From positions 121,169 through 185,168 of the forward strand of contig NZ_AXAR01000004.1 in the NCBI RefSeq assembly GCF_000472905.1: a DNA stretch of 64,000 nucleotides, in the 5' to 3' direction. Both the position numbers and the translations under genes were made by a program. Shown piece after piece: positions 26,243-34,836 of the stretch. The notes beneath the pieces are model-generated. The model made no database searches, was not told where the DNA came from, and was given only the letters and a program-made list of their open reading frames with translations. This DNA comes from Alicyclobacillus pomorum DSM 14955 (GTDB lineage Bacteria; Bacillota; Bacilli; Alicyclobacillales; Alicyclobacillaceae). The stretch's first letter is position 1, and each line of letters opens with the position of its first letter.

Positions 26243-27136
26243 TCACTTCGTCAGCTCCACCAAAGCGTCGTAAGATTCAGGTCTCCTATCGCGGTAGAAT
26301 TGCCAGATGTTCCGAACTTCGGTGATGACATCACGGTCCATTTCACCAATCACAACCTCGTCCTTGTCGCGGCTTCCCATGGCAACAAACTCCCCGCGCG
26401 GATTGACCAGATACGACTGGCCGTAAAATTCGCCCATATTCCATGGCGTCTCATAACCCACCCGGTTGATTGCCGCTACGTAGTAGCCATTCGCGACAGC
26501 ATGCGCTGGTTGTTCCAGTTTCCACAGGTACTCGGACAGTCCAGCTACGGTGGCAGAGGGGTTGAAAACAATATCGGCTCCATTCAACCCCAAAAGGCGT
26601 GCTCCTTCTGGAAAATGCCGATCATAGCAGATGTAGACACCGACTTTCCCATAAGCCGTGTCAAAAACCGGATAGCCCGAGTTACCAGGTTTAAAATAGT
26701 ATTTCTCCCAGAAACCACAGCCAGCCGGGCCAGCCTGCACTTGAGGTAGATGATGCTTGCGATATTTCCCCAAATACGTTCCATCGGCGTCGATGACAGC
26801 TGCCGTATTGTAATAGACGCCGCGGATCTCTTCCTCATACATCGGCACAATCAAAACGACCCCTAACTCCCTAGCCAATTCCCGCATGACATGCGTCGTT
26901 TCTCCATCGGGAATGTGTTCCGTTGCTTCGTACCACTTCGCGTTTTGTTCTGTACAGAAGTACGGCCCGTAAAACAGCTCCTGGAGGCAGATCATTTGTG
27001 CGCCCTTTTGACTCGCATCACGAATCAGTCCCAAGTGCTTTTCAATGGCTGCCCGCTTGTGCACGGAAACCGGTTCTCCACCGTCCACGTCGTGATGCGC
27101 TTGAATCAACCCAATTTTCACTTTATTGTTCGTCAT
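26243..27136 (-). CDS. beta-ureidopropionase (nitrilase superfamily)
   Basis: 297 residues. Hydrolyses N-carbamoyl-beta-alanine (or another N-carbamoyl amino acid) to the amino acid, CO2 and ammonia. The Glu-Lys-Cys triad is visible: LQELFYG (Glu about 52), KYRKHHLPQ (Lys about 126) and VYICYDRHFPEGAR (Cys about 160). ATG at 27136 is chosen because AGGAGGTCCATGAG precedes it; longer frames run into the hydantoinase gene. Third enzyme of the reductive pyrimidine pathway. Confidence 0.9.
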   Translation of the reverse strand: MTNNKVKIGLIQAHHDVDGGEPVSVHKRAAIEKHLGLIRDASQKGAQMICLQELFYGPYFCTEQNAKWYEATEHIPDGETTHVMRELARELGVVLIVPMYEEEIRGVYYNTAAVIDADGTYLGKYRKHHLPQVQAGPAGCGFWEKYYFKPGNSGYPVFDTAYGKVGVYICYDRHFPEGARLLGLNGADIVFNPSATVAGLSEYLWKLEQPAHAVANGYYVAAINRVGYETPWNMGEFYGQSYLVNPRGEFVAMGSRDKDEVVIGEMDRDVITEVRNIWQFYRDRRPESYDALVELTK

Positions 27137-27180
27137 CTCATGGACCTCCTGTGCAAGCGAATCTCGTACAGCTGCTAAAC

Positions 27181-28578
27181 TTAAAACTGGACTGGATAGA
27201 ACCTCCCGCAACGCAGGAACTGACCTTGGCCGACCGCACCGATGTACGAATCATGGTCCACAATTTTATGGCCACGAAGAAATACGTACTTCGGCTTACC
27301 GTATACCGTCATGTCTTCAAAGATGTTGTTGTCTGCCCTCATGTGATGTGTTGCTGCCGATATCGTGTGCTTTACGCTCGGGTCCCACACCACAATATCT
27401 GCATCACTGCCGACTGCGATGGTCCCCTTCTTGGGAAACAGGCCAAACAGCTTGGCGATATTCGTCGATGTCAGCGCCACAAACTTGTTCAGGCCAATCC
27501 GCCCTTCATGAACGCCATAGTGGTATAAGATGTTCATGCGATGTTCAATCGTCGGCGACCCGTTCGGAATCTTCGAAAAATCGTGAATCCCCAACTCCTT
27601 TTGCCCCTTCAAGTGAAAGGAGCAGTGATCAGAGCCGAAGGCTTGCAATTCCATGTTCTTTAACTTGTTCCACAGAACATCCTGATTCCATTTGTCCCGC
27701 AGAGGAGGAGACATCACATACTTGGCTCCTTCAAAGCCGGGACGCTCATAATCTGTGACATCGCAGACAAGGTACTGGGGACAAGTTTCTCCATAAATGG
27801 GCAAGCCGCGTTTGCGTGCATCGCTGATTGCATTCGCTGCCTCAGCACAGGTCACGTGAACAACATACAATGGGGCACCCGCAATCTCAGCCAATCGAAT
27901 CGCCCGAGCTGTCGCCTCTCCTTCCGCTTCCGGAGGCCGTGTCAACGCGTGATACTTCGGTGCAGTGAGGCCTTTCTCAAGGGCTTCTTTGACCAAGACA
28001 TCAATCACATCTCCGTTTTCTGCATGTACTTGGACAAGTGCACCTACCTCGGCCGCCAACCGTAACGTCCGAAACAGCGTCTCGTCATCGGCCTGCAGGT
28101 TGTTCTTGTAGGCCATGAACACTTTAAATGACGTGACCCCTTCCTTTTCCACAACGTCCGGAATTTCTGCCATGACCGATGCGTTCATATCTCCGACCAT
28201 GACGTGAAATCCATAGTCAATCGCAGCTTTCCCGCTCGCCTTGTCGTGCCATGTATCGATGGCGTTCTTTAAGGTATCCCCCTTGGTATGCAGCGCAAAG
28301 TCAATCATGGACGTCGTTCCGCCAAAGGCAGCGGCTCTCGTTCCTGATTCAAAGTCGTCAATGGTTACGGTTCCGCCGAAAGGCATATCCAAGTGTGTAT
28401 GTGGATCGATACCGCCCGGAAACAAATAACATCCTGAAACATCCACGACAGTGTGGTCACTTGGAGGAATGTGCCTCGCGATGGTTGTGACCACTTCGTC
28501 TTCCACCAACACGTCAGCGTGAACCGTGTCACTCGCGGTGACCACCGTGCCGCCACGAAGTAAAGTCCCCAACTTCAT
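27181..28578 (-). CDS. hydA: dihydropyrimidinase / D-hydantoinase
   Basis: 465 residues, cytoplasmic amidohydrolase that opens dihydrouracil, dihydrothymine or 5-substituted hydantoins. The binuclear metal site is complete: DPHTH (about 57-61), carboxylated Lys in FKVFMAYK (about 150), His in VQVHAENGD and YVVHVTC, Asp in GSDHCSF (about 315). ATG at 28578 follows GGGAGGTGC. It is 44 nt upstream of the ureidopropionase gene and 39 nt downstream of preA, in one operon. Confidence 0.93.
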   Translation of the reverse strand: MKLGTLLRGGTVVTASDTVHADVLVEDEVVTTIARHIPPSDHTVVDVSGCYLFPGGIDPHTHLDMPFGGTVTIDDFESGTRAAAFGGTTSMIDFALHTKGDTLKNAIDTWHDKASGKAAIDYGFHVMVGDMNASVMAEIPDVVEKEGVTSFKVFMAYKNNLQADDETLFRTLRLAAEVGALVQVHAENGDVIDVLVKEALEKGLTAPKYHALTRPPEAEGEATARAIRLAEIAGAPLYVVHVTCAEAANAISDARKRGLPIYGETCPQYLVCDVTDYERPGFEGAKYVMSPPLRDKWNQDVLWNKLKNMELQAFGSDHCSFHLKGQKELGIHDFSKIPNGSPTIEHRMNILYHYGVHEGRIGLNKFVALTSTNIAKLFGLFPKKGTIAVGSDADIVVWDPSVKHTISAATHHMRADNNIFEDMTVYGKPKYVFLRGHKIVDHDSYIGAVGQGQFLRCGRFYPVQF

Positions 28579-28617
28579 GCACCTCCCGAGGGTCCTGCCC
28601 TTTCCCAGTCCTCTCTT

Positions 28618-29841
28618 TCACGATGGCGCTGTTGAACCCGTACTGATGTCTGCCATCGTGATGCAACCTTCAACAGGACAAACCATTGCACAAAGATTGC
28701 ACCCAACGCACTCCGACTCATCGACCACCCACTGCGCAATGCCATTCTGTTCAACCGGATGGATACATTGGTGAGCCGCATCTTCACATGCGATATAACA
28801 CTTGTTGCAGTGAATACACAGGTCTTGGTTAATTTGCGCAACCACTTTGTACTCCAGATTTAGATGCTTCCAATCTGTAAAACATGAGACCGATTGTCCG
28901 ACCAGTTCCACGACGGAATTCATGTTGCGGGCATCCAAATACCGATTCAATCCGTCAACCATGTCCTCCACGACGCGAAATCCGTGGTGCATAACGGCCG
29001 TACAGACCTGAACATTGGTTGCGCCCATCAGGAGAAATTCAACCGCATCTCGCCAGGTCGCCACCCCTCCAATGCCGGATATCGGTACGGGAACGAGCGG
29101 ATCGCGTGCGCACTCAGCGACCATGTTGAGGGCAATGGGTTTTACGGCGGGCCCGCAGTACCCCCCGTGGGCCCCTTTCCCATCGACATGAGGGATGGGA
29201 TGCCACGTATCGAGATCTACCCCTATCAAGCTGTTGATGGTGTTAATCATACTGACTGCATTCGCCCCGCCTTGTACCGCTGCACGCGCCGTTTGACGAA
29301 TATCTGTAATATTCGGCGTCAGTTTCACAATAACGGGTATCTCTGCGACTTCTGCCACCCATTCGGTATTTTGAGCCACCAGGTCCGGAACCTGACCCAC
29401 AGCGGCGCCCATCCCTCGTTCGGACATGCCATGAGGGCACCCAAAATTCAGTTCAAAGCCGTCCACCCCCGCCTCCTGCACACGCTTCACCAACTCGTGC
29501 CAGCGTTCCCGTTTCGGTTCCATCATCAAGGACGCCACAACCGCTCTGTCGGGAAACGCTCTCTTCACTTCACGAATTTCTCGCAGGTTATCTTCTAGGG
29601 GTCTATCCGTAATCAATTCAATGTTGTTGAGTCCTACCATCCGTTGTCCCGCGACGGTTAGAGCGCCAAATCTGGAACTCACGTTGACGATGGGGTCTCC
29701 GAGGGTCTTCCAAACGGCCCCGCCCCACCCCGCCTCAAACGCTCTCATCACCTGATAACCACTGTTGGTTGGGGGAGCCGAGGCAAGCCAAAACGGGTTC
29801 GGACTGCGAATGCCAGCGAAGTCAACCGATAGGTCTGCCAT
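28618..29841 (-). CDS. preA: NAD-dependent dihydropyrimidine dehydrogenase, PreA subunit
   Basis: 407 residues. FMN-binding barrel (about 1-310) with the active-site loop NFGCPHGMSERGMG carrying the catalytic Cys, followed by a C-terminal ferredoxin domain with two [4Fe-4S] motifs (CIHCNKC..C and CVGCNLCAMVCP). It reduces uracil or thymine to the 5,6-dihydro form using electrons from PreT. ATG follows GGGAGGTTCAGGTC; 32 nt from preT. Confidence 0.94.
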   Translation of the reverse strand: MADLSVDFAGIRSPNPFWLASAPPTNSGYQVMRAFEAGWGGAVWKTLGDPIVNVSSRFGALTVAGQRMVGLNNIELITDRPLEDNLREIREVKRAFPDRAVVASLMMEPKRERWHELVKRVQEAGVDGFELNFGCPHGMSERGMGAAVGQVPDLVAQNTEWVAEVAEIPVIVKLTPNITDIRQTARAAVQGGANAVSMINTINSLIGVDLDTWHPIPHVDGKGAHGGYCGPAVKPIALNMVAECARDPLVPVPISGIGGVATWRDAVEFLLMGATNVQVCTAVMHHGFRVVEDMVDGLNRYLDARNMNSVVELVGQSVSCFTDWKHLNLEYKVVAQINQDLCIHCNKCYIACEDAAHQCIHPVEQNGIAQWVVDESECVGCNLCAMVCPVEGCITMADISTGSTAPS

Positions 29842-29873
29842 GACCTGAACCTCCCAAGATGAAAGTTTCCAAT

Positions 29874-31202
29874 CTATTTCATCTTCAAGAACGCATCCAC
29901 ACTGCGGGCAACGATTTTCCCTTGCTCTGCAGCTTCAACCACCATGGCTTCCCGTGCACCGCCCCGAGAAAAGGTATTGTCTCCTGCAGCGAAGATGTTC
30001 GGTTGACTGGTTCTGAACCCATCATCGACGTCTATGACCCCAGATGTATGACGTAACCCGAATTGTTCAATCAAGTCCGTCTGTTTGCTCTGGCCAATGG
30101 CACGAATCACGGTCTCGACTTCGACGAGAAACTTTGTACCCGGGAGCGGTTCAACCGTCCCGTCCTCTAGCAATCTCGTGCGTATGAACTCTATCGCTTG
30201 CACGCGACCGTTTTCTCCGGCGATTCGCGTGGGTGCACACTTCCATCGGAATTCTACGCCTTCTTGTTTCGCAAACTCATACTCAAACGGATAAGCCGTC
30301 ATTTCATGTTCTGTGCGCCGATAGAATATGGTGACTTGGTCGGCCCCGAGACGCTTCGAACAGGTGGCCGCGTCGATGGCGGTGTTGCCGGCTCCAATAA
30401 TCGCCACACGACTGCCAATATCCCCAACAGCAATCCCGGACTTCACTTTCTCAATGAAATCAATCGCGTCCCAGACCCCATTCAAATGTTCTCCCGGAAT
30501 ACCTATCTGTGGTACGTAGCCCAGGCCACATGCGAGGACAATGGCATCGTATGCTGATGTCAGACTTTCTACTGATACATCTTGGCCTACAGCACAGTTG
30601 GTTCGAATGTGGACGCCCAGTTTTTCAACTTGCTCTGCTTCCCACAGCGCAACATCCATGGGCAATCGAAATGGGACAATTCCGTAGGTATTCAGGCCTC
30701 CTAACTTGTCTTTCGCCTCGAACAACGTGACGTCGTGGCCTGCCCGCGCCAGTTCACGCGCCGCGGAAAGCCCTGCGGGTCCCCCTCCTACGATTGCGAT
30801 CCTATGGCCAGTCGCCGGACCAGGAGTAAAATCGGTCATTCCGTGTTCCATCGCCCAATCCGTCGCGTATCTTTGCAAATCTCCAATTCGAATTGGAGAT
30901 TCATCGCGTCCAAGCACACATGCGCCTTCACACAGGTCATCAGTGGGACACACCCGCGCACAACTGGCCCCCATAGGATTCGCATCCATGATGACCCTGG
31001 CACTTCCAGAGAGGTTATCCGTTGCAATCTTTCGTATGAACGAAGGCACGTCGATATGGGTAGGGCAAGCCTGTGTGCAGGGCGCGTCATAACAGTACAA
31101 ACATCGGTTGGCCTCGCGCATCACCTCCAGTCGGGTCAGTTCGTCGTACACGGTGTGATGCACCCTGGAATCGACGCTTTCCCTCGCGTCTGCCCGGCTC
31201 AT
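29874..31202 (-). CDS. preT: NAD-dependent dihydropyrimidine dehydrogenase, PreT subunit
   Basis: 442 residues, the electron-input subunit related to GltD. N-terminal [4Fe-4S] cysteines (CLYCYDAPCTQACP and CARVCPTDDLCEGAC), FAD loop IVGGGPAGLSAA (about 134-145) and a second dinucleotide fold with IIGAGNTAIDAA (about 275). The start at 31202 is chosen because GAAGGAGGTTCATT precedes it; an upstream extension of 41 codons is poor in conserved features. It heads preT-preA-hydA-ureidopropionase-permease. Confidence 0.93.
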   Translation of the reverse strand: MSRADARESVDSRVHHTVYDELTRLEVMREANRCLYCYDAPCTQACPTHIDVPSFIRKIATDNLSGSARVIMDANPMGASCARVCPTDDLCEGACVLGRDESPIRIGDLQRYATDWAMEHGMTDFTPGPATGHRIAIVGGGPAGLSAARELARAGHDVTLFEAKDKLGGLNTYGIVPFRLPMDVALWEAEQVEKLGVHIRTNCAVGQDVSVESLTSAYDAIVLACGLGYVPQIGIPGEHLNGVWDAIDFIEKVKSGIAVGDIGSRVAIIGAGNTAIDAATCSKRLGADQVTIFYRRTEHEMTAYPFEYEFAKQEGVEFRWKCAPTRIAGENGRVQAIEFIRTRLLEDGTVEPLPGTKFLVEVETVIRAIGQSKQTDLIEQFGLRHTSGVIDVDDGFRTSQPNIFAAGDNTFSRGGAREAMVVEAAEQGKIVARSVDAFLKMK

Positions 31203-31523
31203 AATGAACCTCCTTCCGTCCATTTCTTCCATGTGTTTAGACTTTCTATGGTTCCTATTGATGAAAGAGCTCATCTGTCCAAGCGAGTCGTCACCATTGC
31301 TTCTCGAGGTAGAACGGTCCCTCACAAACAGCTGGTTAGTGAATTTTATGAACCCATATCACTGTCACGCATGCTACAAAGTGTATGAATGTCGGGGCAA
31401 TTTTCATGCAGTGTAGATAACATAACCCTCGATGTGTATGGGATAGAGGTATACACGAAGATGAGAGACGTGGATGCGAAGTACTTCGTCACGTTTTAGG
31501 AACTGAGAAGTGGTTGGTCAGTG
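31203..31523. other. intergenic region upstream of preT
   Basis: About 320 bases that must contain the promoter of the pyrimidine operon. I find no -24/-12 motif, clear operator or small gene. Confidence 0.4.
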
Positions 31524-31552
31524 AAAAAGGGTACCCTTCAAGGAGTACCCTT
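31524..31552 (-). terminator. terminator of the small membrane protein gene
   Basis: Stem AAGGGTAC/GTACCCTT with an A-run to the left (TTTTT on the minus strand), 22 nt after the stop at 31574. Confidence 0.75.
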
Positions 31553-31573
31553 GCCATTCAATTTCACAGCGGT

Positions 31574-31723
31574 TTACGTCCGTTGATTTCTCCTGAACAG
31601 ATGAACTCCGAACATCACGATTGCTGCGATAAGCAAGAGATGAATCATCCCATAAAAAACTAGGTGAAAGATCACACCCAACAGCCACAGCACAAGAAAA
31701 ATTGACGCAATTGCTAGAAGCAT
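31574..31723 (-). CDS. lmo0937-family small membrane protein
   Basis: 49 residues from MLLAIASIFLVLWLLGVIFH, with two closely spaced hydrophobic helices and a basic tail (LFRRNQRT). This matches the short lmo0937/DUF5670 membrane family, often stress-induced in Bacilli. The start is uncertain: AAAGG sits directly before this ATG, and the frame is open upstream to 31831, so a somewhat longer N-terminus cannot be excluded. Confidence 0.65.
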   Translation of the reverse strand: MLLAIASIFLVLWLLGVIFHLVFYGMIHLLLIAAIVMFGVHLFRRNQRT

Positions 31724-31760
31724 CCTTTGCACTTCATTTGTAGATGAATTGACCTCACTC

Positions 31761-31901
31761 TCATTTTCTCCACCTTTTCTGTAAGCGATCCCTGTTATGG
31801 TTTTTACCCTGTTTGATACTGCAGAAATCACGGTTCACGTTCTTCCTGACATATCTATACAACGATGTTTTATTAATTCCTGTGGCTTCAGCTATCTCCA
31901 T
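31761..31901 (-). pseudogene. helix-turn-helix fragment, recombinase-like
   Basis: A 46-codon frame starting MEIAEATGINKTSLYRYV resembles the HTH that closes serine recombinases (and related HTH_7 domains). The same frame is open about 30 bases further upstream (ALWSH before the Met) to a TAA. There is no ribosome binding site, the rest of a recombinase is missing, and the tail is basic and unrecognised. I read it as a remnant of a mobile or regulatory gene; a functional micro-protein is possible but less likely. Confidence 0.35.
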
Positions 31902-32093
31902 GTGAGACCATAATGCCGCACATAAAGAAGTGAATATTTTTTATTTTCATATTATGAATAACACCCAAATTTTATGTTAAATTATCATTAATATCCTTTT
32001 TACCGAACCATGAGCTCAGTAAAATAGCGAAAGAGACAACGCACACACTAACTACTGCCGCTTTGTAACACACACCCATGAGGAGGAGATATC

Positions 32094-33092
32094 GTGCGAA
32101 AAGCCACAGTTGTCACCGCTGCGATGCTATTCATTAGTACCGGGACCACTGCATATGCAGTGTCAAACCATGCTACAGCTTTGGCAACTTCGTCTAGCGC
32201 CGTATCCGCGGCAACCTCAACAACGGACAACCCCAGTTCGAAAGAGCAGAACGTAAGCAGTGAGTTCCAGAAGGTTACCCGGGACACGACCTGGCAACAA
32301 AAAGAAAAGATTGATCTACAATTTGACACCTATCACCCACAAGGGATGGTTCGAATCGGGGATCTGTTTTACATGTCTTCGGTTCAAATCATCGAGCAGC
32401 CGATGAAATACGATCACCCCCAGGGAGGCTATGACCGCAGCCCTGGACGAGGAATCGGGCATTTGTTCGTCTTTGATAAACAAGGCAAGCTGTTGAAGGA
32501 TATCCGACTTGGCGAAGGAAGCATTTATCATCCGGGAGGAATTGATTTTGATGGTAAAAGTATTTGGGTGCCTGTAGCCGAATATCGCCCCAACAGCCAA
32601 GCCATCATCTACAAAGTGAATCCCGAGACCATGAAAGCACAAGAAGTCTTCCGCGTTCATGACCATATCGGCGCATTAGTCATCGACCGACAAAACCACA
32701 AAGTGATGGGCGTCAACTGGGGATCGCGCAAGTTTTATGAGTGGAACGAACAAGGGCGACAGCTGCTTGTGAGAGATAACCCGAGTTACTTCGTAGATTA
32801 TCAAGATTGTCACTACATAGGTCAAGGCAAAGCAATTTGCAGCGGAGTCGCTTCACTTCAAAACCCTAGAGATCTGAATAATCCATTCCAGTTGGGTGGA
32901 TTGGCTTTGCTTGACGTGAAGACTTTGAATACCCTTCATGAAGTACCAATCACGGAATTGTCTCCACAAGGACGTGTCATAACGTATAACCCAGTTTTCT
33001 TAGAAAGTACTGGGCAAGAGCTTCGACTTTATGCAGTACCCGATGATGATCACTCGTCTATGCTGGTGTATGAAACAAACAACCTTAAATAA
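32094..33092 (+). CDS. secreted DUF6454-like protein
   Basis: 332 residues. Signal peptide about 1-22 (MRKATVVTAAMLFISTGTTAYA), a Ser/Thr-rich spacer, then a domain with YHPQGMVRIGDLFYMSS and repeated LFVFDKQGKLLKDI-like strands that suggest a beta-propeller or esterase-like repeat fold, consistent with the DUF6454 family. The start is GTG after GAGGAGGAGATATC. It is monocistronic with its own terminator and lies in a run of three exported proteins. Function unknown. Confidence 0.7.
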   Translation: MRKATVVTAAMLFISTGTTAYAVSNHATALATSSSAVSAATSTTDNPSSKEQNVSSEFQKVTRDTTWQQKEKIDLQFDTYHPQGMVRIGDLFYMSSVQIIEQPMKYDHPQGGYDRSPGRGIGHLFVFDKQGKLLKDIRLGEGSIYHPGGIDFDGKSIWVPVAEYRPNSQAIIYKVNPETMKAQEVFRVHDHIGALVIDRQNHKVMGVNWGSRKFYEWNEQGRQLLVRDNPSYFVDYQDCHYIGQGKAICSGVASLQNPRDLNNPFQLGGLALLDVKTLNTLHEVPITELSPQGRVITYNPVFLESTGQELRLYAVPDDDHSSMLVYETNNLK

Positions 33093-33131
33093 AAACTACA
33101 GCTTAAGACAGGAAAGTCTATCTCCCTCGCT

Positions 33132-33165
33132 AGCCTACTACGTTATCGTAGTAGGCTCTTCATTA
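33132..33165 (+). terminator. terminator of the DUF6454-like gene
   Basis: Perfect 11-bp stem AGCCTACTACG/CGTAGTAGGCT with a TTAT loop, followed by TCTTCATT, 40 nt after the stop. Confidence 0.85.
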
Positions 33166-33380
33166 TGGCTCACTAGCCAAATTTAGACTTGTTGTGGCCA
33201 ACCTCCATAAACAGCTCCACCGTGTTTCAATTAGAAGAAACTTTATATAACTATATGCATTCATTACCAAAATTTAAAATGAATTTTATCAATTTTTATC
33301 ACACGGTTGCTAGCTTTCTAATAGAGTTAATTCGTCCAAGGTTATTCAGGTTATGGATTTAATGAAGAGGTGTAGAAGTC

Positions 33381-34652
33381 ATGAATCGACGTCACAAAGT
33401 AATCCAGTCAGGGCTGGCTCTGGCAATCACTATGGGTATCGGTTTTCCCGTTGTCGCCAATGCAGCTCCTAAAAATAGTGCTGCCTCGGCTCCTGTCACT
33501 TTGAGTACGACATCTCCGACAACTCCAGCTTATTGGCCGACGGTCTTATCTGAGAAAAAGTCTCCAATCGAAACAATTACTTCTGGCGTCACTCATTACT
33601 CGGAATCATTTCAAACGGTGAATGGTCCTATACAGACTAACGTCACAGAGGTTGACCTCACAAACCCGAATGTCAGATTGGGTGTTACGTTAGCCAATAA
33701 TAAGCTTTATAGCCCTGATGAAACAGTTAGCTCTATGGCTAACCGCACAGGTGCAGTAGCCGGTATAAATGGGGATTTCTTTGATATTAACGCGACCGGT
33801 GCCCCCCTTGACTTGACGGTAGTGAATGGGCGGATTGTGGAAAGCCAGTATAGTAATGAATCCGGTATTTTAGGTGTGACTAAGAATGGGAGAATTTCAA
33901 TTGCTCCTGAAGTCTTCACTGCTTCCGTAACTTCGTCTTCCGGTTCTTCGTACTCAATCGAGTCCCTGAATCGTCCAGGAACTGAGGCCAATGGGAACCT
34001 AACTCTGATTACATCAGACCTCGGTGCGTCGTTCCCTGTCAGTAATGCAACGGTCGCATACTTGAAGCCGGACTCTCAGAACTCATCAACGAAATTCACA
34101 GTGGAAGAAGTAGACACGAATGTCTCACAAGTTCCTCAACTACATCCTGGTGAAGAGGCACTCGTGGCTGGCGGCGGAAATGCAGCATCTTGGGTAACCA
34201 GCCATCTCAAAACGGGCTCCAAAGTACACCTTCATGAAAAAGTATCACCGAATCACGATTTGGAACAAGCACTAGGTACGGGTTACATCCTGCTTGAAAA
34301 TGGACAATGGTACAACGACCCGAACGGACACGGTACAAAATACGCTATTTCTAATGCATTGGAACCATTGACTGCGGTAGGGGTCTCGAGGGATGGAAGA
34401 CACATGTATATGGTGGTCGTTGATGGTCGCCAACCAAATCTTAGCATCGGTTTGTCGTACAAACAAATGGCGAGCTACTTACAGAGTTTAGGCGCGTACA
34501 AGGCAGTAATGCTTGATGGTGGCGGTTCAAGCGAAATGGTGGTTCGCCACCACGGTGATTCGACGGTTTCCGTCGTAAACTCACCGTCTGACGGACATGA
34601 ACGTCCGGTTGCAGATGGGCTGTTCGTTTATTCAACCAAGTCTGGTAAATAA
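33381..34652 (+). CDS. secreted phosphodiester glycosidase (NAGPA/DUF2233) family protein
   Basis: 423 residues with a signal peptide ending near VVANA (about 28). The NAGPA domain covers about 95-420: AGINGDFFDINATGAPLDLTV, then AVGVSRDGRHMYMVVVDGR and the closing MLDGGGSSEMV motif. The family cleaves GlcNAc-1-phosphodiesters, so teichoic acid or exopolysaccharide phosphodiesters are likely targets (inference). ATG follows GAAGAGGTGTAGAAGTC. An AT-rich upstream region has loosely spaced TTATCA/TTGCTA elements at 33286-33312 that could be a weak Pho box. Confidence 0.85.
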   Translation: MNRRHKVIQSGLALAITMGIGFPVVANAAPKNSAASAPVTLSTTSPTTPAYWPTVLSEKKSPIETITSGVTHYSESFQTVNGPIQTNVTEVDLTNPNVRLGVTLANNKLYSPDETVSSMANRTGAVAGINGDFFDINATGAPLDLTVVNGRIVESQYSNESGILGVTKNGRISIAPEVFTASVTSSSGSSYSIESLNRPGTEANGNLTLITSDLGASFPVSNATVAYLKPDSQNSSTKFTVEEVDTNVSQVPQLHPGEEALVAGGGNAASWVTSHLKTGSKVHLHEKVSPNHDLEQALGTGYILLENGQWYNDPNGHGTKYAISNALEPLTAVGVSRDGRHMYMVVVDGRQPNLSIGLSYKQMASYLQSLGAYKAVMLDGGGSSEMVVRHHGDSTVSVVNSPSDGHERPVADGLFVYSTKSGK

Positions 34653-34662
34653 AAATTGGACT

Positions 34663-34709
34663 GCCTCCCTTAGTGGTTGAACCTGTTGTACGAACTACTT
34701 CAGGGAGGC
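34663..34709 (+). terminator. terminator of the phosphodiester glycosidase gene
   Basis: GCCTCCCT at 34663 pairs with AGGGAGGC at 34702, with further pairing inside, 10 nt after the stop codon. Confidence 0.65.
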
Positions 34710-34754
34710 AAACCTCCAGAATCACCAAATCCTACTGGAAACGTTTGCTGAATC

Positions 34755-34797
34755 TTAACACAAACTTCGTAAGATATTCACTCCCGTTTGGTATAAA
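34755..34797 (+). promoter_or_regulatory. Pho-box-like repeats and -10 of the phosphodiesterase gene
   Basis: Four hexamers recur at 11-nt intervals: TTAACA (34755), TTCGTA (34766), TTCACT (34777), TTGGTA (34788). PhoP boxes of Bacilli are TT(A/T/C)ACA-like hexamers separated by about 5 nt and located upstream of the -10 region. A TATAAA -10 box follows at 34792-34797. Confidence 0.5.
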
Positions 34798-34836
34798 TTC
34801 TGTTGCAAATAAAATCTATGTATTCGAGGTGTTAAG

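Noticed and set aside
31971-31993. TTA-rich repeats before the DUF6454-like gene as a Pho box
   Set aside because: Spacing is 10 nt once and then lost; an AT-rich region gives such matches by chance.
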